A DNA stretch of 64,000 bases from a virus. This document shows, in pieces, positions 45,901 to 57,900 of this stretch. The stretch covers positions 1 through 64,000 of IMG/VR virus record IMGVR_UViG_3300043803_000118; one strand, 5' to 3'. Below the pieces are notes generated by a model. The model worked only from the letters and a program-made list of their open reading frames with translations. It did not search any database and was not told the origin of the DNA. Within the stretch, counting starts at the first letter, position 1, and the number at the start of each line of letters is the position of its first letter. A program made the translations under genes and the position numbers.

Positions 45901-48900
45901 TGGAGAGTAGGTGATGACGCACCTGTAGAATATTCATATCGTAAGAGTTCTACATATCCTTTCGATCTAATGAGACTTGAGGCATTATTGAAGCCAGCAG
46001 CATTCTTTAATTTGGGTGCTGACTTAGACAACTACAAATATAACGCTGAGTTCAATCAATTCTTGGTCAATGAAAGAAATCACTTAGTACCAGCCAACAT
46101 AGAAATTTATGGTAATGGTACTGCCAAGACAAGTTATATCAACTGGGTAGTTGACTACGAAAAACAATTGGGCGTTGATGCTACTAAGAATATCAAAGAA
46201 TTGCTAACTAATCTTGATGTAAGATTGGTATATCGTTTAGCAGGTTTTAGCGACAAGACACTATTGAAGTTTTTCGTTGAGAAGGGAACACCTGAGTCAC
46301 GTAATAGTTCATTGTTGATTCCTGACGAAAGTTATCAGATTCTACTATATCAGAATCAACCTATGACTAAGTTGATATATTCTGGTGTTGTAGTACAAAA
46401 AATGCAAGAGGGTTATGCTGTGTTCGGCAACAGCCAGACTACAGCATTCTTTAAAATATTGAAGCCTATATTGAACGGTCCTAAGAAAAGAGTCACTGTT
46501 CAAGATGCAACGGTAAATGTAGCAGACAATTATTCTAGCGAAGAAGAGATCGTGCCATATGGTACAATCTATTACAGTCTGCAAGATGTAAGCCAATTCT
46601 TGATGAGTTATGGTGCTTGGCTAACAGCCAATGGAGCAGTGTTTGATGATCAGATACAAAACGTTGCTATCACTTGGAATCAAATGGTAGCAGAATTCTT
46701 GTATTGGACACAAACTGGATTTATCGACGGTAGCATTATCACATTGAATCCTTCTGCTAGAAAGTTGACTATCGATAAAGAAAGTCAAGTTGTCCAGCCA
46801 TTGACATATGATAACAGTAATTTTGTATTGAACAATAATATGTATCCAATACAAAATAAAGATTTGAGCATTTTCAGAGATGGTACTAGATTTAGCATAT
46901 CACCATTAAATGAAGGTGATGCAGTATCATATGGTCAATTTAGTTTGAGCAATATTGAACATGCGGTCGTATTTCAAAATGAGACATTGTTCAACGACAC
47001 TATCTACAACTTGGAATCTGGATTGAAACAAAATCGTATCTATGTTCGCGGCACTAAGAGCGGTGAATGGAACGGTACATTGTTCGCATCAGGATTCATC
47101 TATAATCAAGATAACATACAAGAGTGGGTACCCGGATTAAAATATACTAAGGGTGCCATCATCAAGTACAAGAACAAATACTTCACAGCATTGAAGATAG
47201 TACAACCAAATCTAAAATTCAAAGAAGATGAATGGAAAGAAACTGACTACGATGAAGTTCAAAAAGGATTGCTACCTAACAGTAGCACACGTAGTTATGA
47301 AAGCGCATTGTACTATAATGCAAATAAAGCAAACCTAGAACAAGATGCAGACTTGTTGAGTTTTAGTTTGATAGGATTCAGACCACGTGAGTACATGGCA
47401 AGCGCAGACTTGACAGATATCACACAGGTAAATGTTTACAAAAATCTAATCAGAGAAAAAGGAACATTGAATGCAGTGAAGGCATTCAAGGGTGCAAACT
47501 TACCGCAAGGCGGAATCGATTATGATGTCTATGAAAACTGGGCTATAATGCAAGGCACGTTCGGCGGTACGTTGAACGATAACTTTGTTCAGTTCAGATT
47601 AAAAGAATCTAATCTCTCAAACAACCCGTCTATTGTAGGTATCACTGACGGCAATGATATAGAAGGTGCACAACAATTAGTACCGTTATATTCATTGTTT
47701 AATTACGGCAGACCTGTCACCGATCCTAATATACTACCTGAAGTAACTTCAGACATTCCTAGCGCAACATTCCCTACAGCGGGATATGTAAACGTAAACG
47801 ATGTTAAGATGTCAGCATATTTCTATAGCAATCTACCAACTGCTGTGGGTAAAGACGGTCTAACTGTATCGTTATCACAACTTAATGTCGGCGATTATGT
47901 ATGGCTTGCTGACTATAAAGCAAGTTGGCAGATAATGACACCATCTAGCGTCGGTAGAGTATTGTTAGTTCGCAACAATTTAAACGGGACTAGCACAGTT
48001 CGATTTGCCGATAATCATAACTTGAATCGTTATGATATATTTGCTATCATCAATTTTGACGGCTCAGTAAACGGTTACTATGTAGCAAATAATATTATTG
48101 GTCCTAAAGAAGTATTGATAACGTTGACGTTATCTCCTAGCGTGAGAGCGGTTGTAGGTGAAGGGGCAGCATTGAGATTCGCCTCACAAAGAGTTACTAA
48201 GCCCGGCAATGTACAAAATCTACCGTTATTGAACAATGAATTCACAAAGAATACAGTTTGGGTAGATGAGAATAATGACGGAGGTTGGGCAGTATATCGC
48301 AAGAACATAAACTTTAAATATCAGCGAGAATTCACAAAAGAAAATAGTCAGAAGTTTGGTTCCGCGGTAGCGTACACTCCACTCATAGATTATTTGTTTA
48401 GTGATCCTAACTTGGGTAAGGTATATCGTTATCAGTTTGATGCAACCACTGGTGATTATGATCTTGATGAGATATTGTCCGGGGTCACAACTTTCGGTAC
48501 TACTATAGTTCATGAGCAGAACATAGTAGCAATCTCACAACCAGAGAACACACCTAAAGTTTCATTGTATACTGTAAACGATACAAGAGTCACTGATAAC
48601 ATCATATTATATCAAGAAATATTAGCATCAAGCATAGGTGCTTCTATAACTAATTTCGGTAAGGGATTGGCACTGTCAGGTGATACTAATTGGTTGTTCA
48701 TAAGCGACTACAATGAAAATCCTATAGGCACAAGAAACAAAGTACATGTATTGCGCAAGAGAAATCAGATCATCGATGTAGATAATACCACTGTTCTTGA
48801 CGCCGCGGCGACATATCAGATACTTGATCCTGGCACAGTTAATTGGGTTGATCTAGCACTTGAACCTATCGCTAATGAAACAGGCATATACCTTAAGTGG

Positions 48901-51900
48901 GACGGAACGACAACACCGACAGGCGAGGGCACGGCTATACGTTGCGATTATCAATATGTCGCTACTATTGACGGGGACGCTACAATAGATAGATTTGGTT
49001 ATTCATTGTCCACTAATAATGATGGCACTATACTAGTCGTAGGTGCACCAAGCAAAGATTTAGATGTGGTGAATCAAGGTCGTTCATATGTATACAATAG
49101 ATTAGTACAGAATTATGAAGTACCCATAGGAACAACAGCCCCGTTGACATTCACACTAGCATGGAGCCCTACTGTAGGGTTACCACTGACAGTTTCTAAA
49201 AATGGAATCGTTATAGATCCTAGCGATTATTCGTTCTCCGGAACTACGTTTATTTTTACCGGCACTTATGCAGTAGGTGATATCATCACAGTAAGTGGCA
49301 ATCAGTTCGTCAAAATACAAGAGATGAATGTCTCAGAAGACAATACTAGAATAGGCCCGCAGTTTGGACATTGTGTCGATAGCAACACCTTTGCTACTGA
49401 AATATTAATAGGTGCTCCTTTCTATATTAGTTCTATTAATTCGGAAGGATCAGTGACTAGATATACCAACGGGTCTGCAAGATTCGGAACAATCACTAGC
49501 ACTTCAGATGTAAACGTAACGACTACTAGACAATTATTGATAAATGGTTACTTAGTAAGCATACCAGCCGGCAATGCGAGTGCGGCCGCATCGGCTATCA
49601 ATAATGCTACGATCACAAATGTAGTTGCATCTGCGAACGGTTCTAAATTAACCATTAGCCTAATTAATTCTAATCTAGCATTAAGCAATCAAGAATTATT
49701 GATATCAGTGACAAACAATGTTACATTGTCTGAGTTAGGGTTTCAACTCTATGCTAAGACACAGACCATACTCAATCCGCACTTGACCGGACCTAGCCAG
49801 TTCGGCACTGTGATCAAGTTTAACGAACACAATAGCGTAGCAATTAGCGCACCATCTGGTACTCGTTATGCGCTAACTACTTTTGATTTTATTGATGATG
49901 AAAATTATCAAAATGATACAATCTTTGATAATAATTCAACACAATTCTTAGACTCATTTGCAAACGCAGGTGCTGTATACGCATATGACTATCTAAGTAA
50001 CTATAATGAATCGCTATTGAACATAGGTAATTACACTTATGCTCAAAGCGTAAATGATACTAGCCTAGATTATGGTGCTCAACCTAGATACGGTTCTGCT
50101 CTAGATTGGTCTGCTGGAAGAATTGTTATAGGATCTCCTGACTATAGACCAGAAGACCTAGACGGACAAGTAGTGATATATGATAACACATTAGGTACTA
50201 CAAACTGGATAGTTTTGAGACAGACTAGCCCTGTCGTTGACATCGACAAGGTTTATAATGTACAACTGTTCAGCGCAGAGACTAACAATACACTCAGCAA
50301 TTTAGATTACATGGATCCATTGCAGGGTAAATTATTAGGAGCGATCAGACAAAATATAGATGTAATATCTAATATCGATCCTGCAGGTTATAACAACTCA
50401 GCCGCTACTGCAACACTAGTATGGGGCGAAGCACAATTAGGAACTATATGGTTCGACACATCAAATATACGTTATGTCGATTATCATCAAAACGACAACA
50501 GTTATAACGCACGTTATTGGGGCTCATTATTCCCAGGCAGCGATGTTGCAGTATACAGTTGGGTAGGCAGTACTGTGCAGCCTTCTGCATATACTGGCCC
50601 AGGAACTCCTAAAGATATCTCTAGTTATACTGTACAAACAGTATTGAATAGTTCAAATACTATAGTACCTGTATATTATTTCTGGGTAAGAAACACAGGC
50701 ATCATTTACAATGGTAAGTCATTATCTGATATAAACATAACGCAATATTTGATCAATCCAAAATCATCCGGTATCAGTTATATGGCACCAGTCAGACCTG
50801 ATGCAGTAGCATTGTATAACGTAAAGCCATTCTTAAATTCTAATGATACTGTATTGCAATTAGGCTATAGCACCGGTAGCCAAGACAATCCTGCGCATCA
50901 ACAGTTTACATTGATTCGTCAAGATTTCCCCGATGATTTCTTGCCCGGTGTTCCCGGAACAAGAGGGTATGTCACACCTCAAACATTATACGATAGACTG
51001 TTAGATAGTATGAGCGGTGTTGACGAGACTGGTGCTGTGGTGCCAGATCCGTTCTTACCAAAAGCAGTTCAATCAGGCGTATTAGCAAGACCAAGACAAA
51101 GTTTCTTCTATAATCGCTATAAAGCGATACAGAATTATCTACAATATGCCAATACTATCATGGCATTGTATCCTATATCTGAGATTAGATCATTCAACTT
51201 CTTGAATACCTCAGGAAGATATTATGATACTACAGACTATTGGGAAAACATCAACTGGTGGGCACCTGGCTACGATAACAACACTAAGGCAGTATTACAG
51301 GTTCAAGTGTATGCTGACCTGTCTACATTGGAAGTCTCTATAGGAACTATAGTAACTGTAGCACAAAACAGCAATGGATCTGCTGAAACATATCGTTATG
51401 ACGGTGAAGGCGTATGGACTAGAATTGGATTACAGAACGGTACTATCAGATTCAAAGATGAATTATATGATTATTCTGCGGCTGGATATGGTTTCGGCGG
51501 CACGTTCTATGATACAGATAGTTTCGATGTGTTCCCGAGCGAAGAAACACGTTGGATCATACGTGCATTGAACGAGCAGATTTATACTAGTGAATTATTG
51601 ATATACAGAAACAAGAGTTTGATACTATTGTTTGAGTATATCCAAGAAGAGACTATAGAAAATCAAAACTACTTGCCATGGTTGAATAAGACATCATTGA
51701 TTGATGTATCACACAAAGTTCGCGAACTGAGAGAATTAAAGAATTTCGTCAGCGATAACGAACAGTTCCTAGAAGGTTATATCAATGAGACTAAACCTTA
51801 TCACGTAGTGATCAAAGAATTCTCATTCGACTATGAAAGAACTGATGTATATCCAGGCACATTGACTGACTTTGATCTACCTGCAACTTATGATACCAAT

Positions 51901-54900
51901 ATCGATAAGTTCGTCAGTCCGGAACTCGTATACAGCAATCCAAATACAGATTATGAGTTTTTACCAGATGATTCAGTATGGACTAACGAAAAATATACTG
52001 AATGGTTTAACAACTATGGTGTCAGTTTAACAGGTCAAGAAAACTATCATATAGCAAAACTTGAATCATACTTGACATTATCAAGTCAGAATATGATCGT
52101 AGATAATCCACAAGGATTCCCAGTTAACGGTACTGTGATTATCGGTGAAGAAAAAATAAGTTATGCTAACGTAGATAGAGGCACGGGATTGATCACTGGT
52201 TTGACTAGAGGTGTAGACCAAACTACAATCACTGATCATCTACCAGGCGCACAAATACGTATAGATTTGCCAGGAGTCTTAGTATTAGACACAGGTAGAA
52301 ACTATGCCAACCCACCAAGAATCTTAGCGTCTATTGATACTACGATATATCCAGAACCTAAACAAGAGGCTGTGCTTGAAGCAGTGATGAGTCTAGGTAG
52401 CGTTGTGGCAATTAATGTCATTGATCCGGGTCAAGGTTATGCTGTGACGCCAGAGATCGTGATAGATCCTGCTGAGAGATTCTCATTCAATAGCAGTAAC
52501 GTTAGTGTTGCTAACAATACTATCGATATCTATGCACCAATATTGGTGACAGGTGATCTAGTTCGTTATGTTGAAGGCACAGAAAACGTAGGTGGATTAG
52601 CAAACAAACAATACTATTATATCAACGTGTTGAGTTCAAGTCCTACAACTACATTAGCATTGTATACAACATATGCTGATGCGTTGAACGATAATAATCG
52701 CGTAAAATTCTTGACTCAAGGTACAGGAACTCAAAACTTTGAGTTTGGTGCTAGAGCAGTACCTATCACATCAAGCACTCCGATCAGAGAAAACAATATC
52801 ACGTTGCGTTTCGACAGAACAACATACAATACACAAGTATCTGACTGGACTGCTAACACTTTCTATGGTTCTGAATTCGTCAGTTATACATTAGAAGGTG
52901 CAAGTAGTGAGGTGTCATTGGCATCCGTTCAACCTGATATCAACAGAATATTATCAAGCGCACAGGGAACTGCATTTCCTATAGTGAACATAACTAATGA
53001 TAGAGATATAGAATGGTCGTCATTTGAGAGATCAATCGACTATATCGTATCTAATAATGAAATTAAGTTAGTATATACTAGTAGCCCCGGAGACGAAAAC
53101 CCATCTGGATCTACTGTAGGTTTCACTATTGGTATGCCAGTAAAATTCACTGGTGTCACTGGCCCGCAGATCATAGCAGGTCAGACATACTATATTTCTG
53201 AAATCGTAAGTCTTAGCGGATTCAAGATTAGTTTGACACAGGGCGGTAGCACACTAGCATTGACCCCGAACTCATACTTAGATATGAAGATGTTCACAGC
53301 GCAAGTCATAGATACTGCTGAGATCACTACAATATATTCAGGTTACAGAAATGTAACAGCAACTACTCAAAGCAACGATGCAGTCAAAGTAGAATTGACT
53401 GCTATAGGTACCGGTGGAACTAACGGGCTATACACAAACTTGCCGGTATACTTCACAGGAACAATATTCGGTGGACTAGAAGCAGACAAGATTTATTACG
53501 TAGTCTCAGTACTGGGCAGTGAACTATTCACGTTGTCAGAAACCCCTGATCCGGCTACAGTACGTGTGTTAGAGATGAATGCGGCAAGCCAGATAATAGT
53601 ACAAAACACAAATGGTTTAGAAGTCAATGATCCTATCGTATTCGATAGTATGTCAATTAATGGCGAAGCAGTAGATACATTTGGAAACATACAACGACAA
53701 GTGATATACTATATTAAGAGTATAGGTATCAACGTGATCACTATAAGCACCACACCAGGCGGTAGCACATTCAACACGGGTGTTGTTGCTCCGGCAAATG
53801 GCAATTATTGTTTCATCACTAGTCAGGCTAGTGTTAAGCAGTTGACCAACGCTACAGGTAGTTGCACTATGGTAGTGTCATTACCAGTAAGCCCGGGCCA
53901 AGTCGACGGACAGAAATTTACTTTCTATCCTACATCACAGCACTATGCAGATATCACAGCACCTAACTTGACATATGGTAATCTTTTACAAAAGAACATT
54001 GAACAAACATTATCGGATAATGATGTAGCGTTCTCATCAAACAGAACAGGTTTATATACCGGATTCCCATTCACTGTGTCAGCAACAGTAGGAGCAAATA
54101 TTCCTAGCAACATCGGTGGACTACAATCAGGCAAAACATATTATGCATACGACATAGGAAATGTAGAAATAGTATGTCAATCATCTACTTCTTCAACGCT
54201 AGTCTACAATGCATCATTCACTGGAACTACGATGAATGTCACATCTATCACTAGTGGTTCAGGTGTGTTGTATCCAGGCACATTAGTGACTGGTACCGGT
54301 GTTCAAACAAATACCTATATCAAGAGTTACATAAGCGGCACAGGTGGAGTAGGAACATATGAAATAAGCAAAGATTATTTCGTTCCAGTAGTAACTACCG
54401 ACACAACATCTGTGACTGGTATATTAACAGTAGCAACTGATTACAATACTAACATGATCTATGAGGGAATGCCTATAGTGTTCTCATTGATACCGTTGGG
54501 CGGTATAGTATCAGGATTCACTTACTATGTTAGACATATCATAAGCGGTACACGATTTACTGTAAGCCAAGTTAAAGACGAAGCATCTATATCACTGACA
54601 GTTAGCAATGGAACTATGTTGGGTACAGGTAGCCCTTCATTGAAGGCATACTTACCACTAGGATCATTGACGACTGGCTACAAGTACGTAATACGTGATG
54701 TGGGTGATGGCACACCATCGACCGCTTGGTCAACTATAGGTGCCACATATATAAACAACGTAGCGACATTGACTCCGGGTCAAAAAATCATCATTTATAC
54801 TACAGGAACTACTAACTGGAACATCATAGCCGGAACTACCGGAGTTACATACAATGTCAATGATATCCTCACAGTAGAAAATCCCGGTATATTGACGGTA

Positions 54901-57900
54901 GGAGCAGGTACTGCATTTATAGCGGAATTCACAGCCACAGGCACCGGGTCGTTGACTGATGCAGGTAGTGCTACAGTAGTCTTGGCAGCATCTGGCGATA
55001 CTGCTACATTAGATCAAGAAATAATCGCAGATCCTACATTTGATGTTGGATATATACTGGGCGGTTATAGTGTTGTTATAAACAACGGTGGTCTAGGATT
55101 CACACAAAATAACACTATCACTATACCGGGAACATTATTGGGCGGTACTACACCTGATAATGATTTGACACTAACGGTATCAAGAATCAATGCGATAGAA
55201 GCGGGTGCGTTTAGTTGGTCATTACCAAGAGAGAGTGACGGAGAGATCACAAAAGTTATAGAGTCCGGAACACCGATCGGTACTGCTACAAACTATTTCT
55301 TGAAAGTAACCGGCACTAATACTTTCAAGGTATACAGCGACCCATTGATGCAACTACCAGTAAGCGGAATCAATTTCCCGTATCAAGGATTCACACAGAA
55401 AAACGTGACGCAGATATCTGCTACTAGTATAACAATGAGTAACGTTACTGGTTTAGCAGTGAATGATAATATAGTATTCACTAACTTACCTACAGGGTTG
55501 AGCATAGTAGAAGGGCAAACTTATTATGTTCGTTCTATAATAAGCAATAACATTACCATAGCGACAGAACCAGGTGGTACAGCGATAACAGTGGGTACAG
55601 CAGGCCCGTTCACTACAAATTATCCTGTAGCGACTAAGCCAGGGTCATTCATGTTGCTACCAGAACCGTTCGCATTCACTCCAAGTATAGTTAAGTATAA
55701 CAATCGTGTTTGGATGTGTATTGTTTCTAATAACGATGACGAGTTTGTGTTTGGTAAATGGGAACAATTGAATAGCGGTGATCGCAGATTGAATGCATTA
55801 GATCGTGCTAAGGGTTACTACGATCCTGATGTGAACATGCCCGGTACAGACTTGACACAATTGTTCACTGGATTGACATATCCTAACACTACTTACAAGG
55901 GTAACGCATTCGAACCTGATCAGCAGTATCCGATAGATACTAGATTAGTAGATACACCATTTGATCCTACTCAGGTTAATGTTCCTGCTATTGAATGGGA
56001 TGGACAAAATTACATCGCTCCTGCAAACTTACCTAACTATGCGGCAGTAATCGCAGATATTGAAATACAAGATGAGTGGTTGCTATCAACATTAGCAAAT
56101 CAAACATTGTCGTTGACCGATATCACTAAGGGTGATGACGTTTACTTGATGACATCAGCCAACTCACCGACTCCGTTATTTAAGAGCGTAGATAAAGTAC
56201 GTTGGAGCACTAATGGATTTGTAGTACCTATAGGTACACCTCCCGAATCAGCAGACTTCTTCAAAGTAAGATTGATCGCGGCGGGCATACCATTGAATGC
56301 TGTCACATATCATGATGGCTTGTATGTGGCTGTAGGTAAGAGCATACTTACAAGCACAGATACTACGATGTGGTATGAGAGATTTAGATTCCCGATATTT
56401 GACCAATTTAGAGATTTGTTTGATGTTTCTTACGTAGAGACTACTGCATTCTCTGGTTATATCGCAGTAGGTGTAGACTTGCTCAATGACGCATTGATAT
56501 TAAGAAGCACAGACGGAGAGTTTTGGACTAGAGTTACAGGATTGAACGATAGAACTCTAAAGGGAGTGGCATCTGGATTCAATACGATTTATGTAGTGGG
56601 AACTAGTGCTGGATTGTTAACTAGCCCAGACGGAGTAGTTTGGCAGCAAGTATCATTGCCAGGTTCACCTAGCGACTTCAATGCGGTCACGTTCGCAGAT
56701 AATACATTGGTTATAGTCGGCAATGGTGGCCGTGTATATGTATCTACAGACGGCGTGAACTTCACACAGAAATTTACAGGCACACCACAAAATCTAAACG
56801 ATGTGATGTATGTTGAAGAAAGAGATCAATGGACTATTGTTGGAAATAATAATACGATATTACAAACTCAAAATATCGCAGCCAACCCGGTTACATGGGA
56901 TATCACTCAGGTGTTCTCAAGCCCTGATCCTGACTATACTGTGCAAGGTGATCCATTCTTAAGCGGCTACGGTCCAGAAGAAATGGTGCCCGGCATCGTA
57001 TCTGATCAATTAACTATGATTGTTAATACAAGAGCAGGAACAACTTGGCCAGCAACTGAGTATGCGCACGTGGGTTACAATGTTGTATCTACTGAGTATA
57101 CTATAGACACTGTTACAAACAAATATAGTTTTAACGGTATCGTTCAAGACCCCGCATACATCAATGTGTTCTTAGTTAACAACGGTACTAGCAGAACATT
57201 GTATTCTGGCTTGAACTCACCTAACTTGACATATACTGTAGACTGGGTCAATAAGACAGTCTCATTAGGAAATTATGTTTTCGCAACAGGTGATACATTA
57301 CGTATCGATGTATACGAAGTAGGTAATGGCGATCAGTTGGTCAAGTCAAGCACATATGATGATCCTATCGAACTTAACTTAACTACTGGATTCAGCGAGA
57401 TCGCATTAGACTGCAACTATAACAACGTTGGATATAGTAGCGGCGGCATCGTGTTACCAAATACTTCAGGTGAACTATATGCTAAACCAGCAGTATTCCA
57501 TAATGGTGTATTGCTCAACTCAGGTTTGACAAATTATGTATTGTCAACTCAAGCATCGACACATTATATCACAACTTACTCTACACAAGGTTTACTAGTA
57601 GATCAGCCTATCGTGTTTAGCGATACTATATTTGGTGGCATAACACCTAACACAACATATTATGTTCGTGGGATAATCAATGCTACACAATTCACTATCA
57701 AAGATGCAGCGGGAGATCCTATATATCTAACTACCGCTAGCGGTTCTGCAATATTCGTGACTAATGATTTTGCAGTAGGTATCGCAAACAACCAGATCAA
57801 TGCTAAAGTGATATTTGCTAAGAATTATAGTAAAGTGACAGATTATCTATCATACTCATTCTTTGGTCCTTCAGAGCCGATACAGTATGGTTTCACTATA

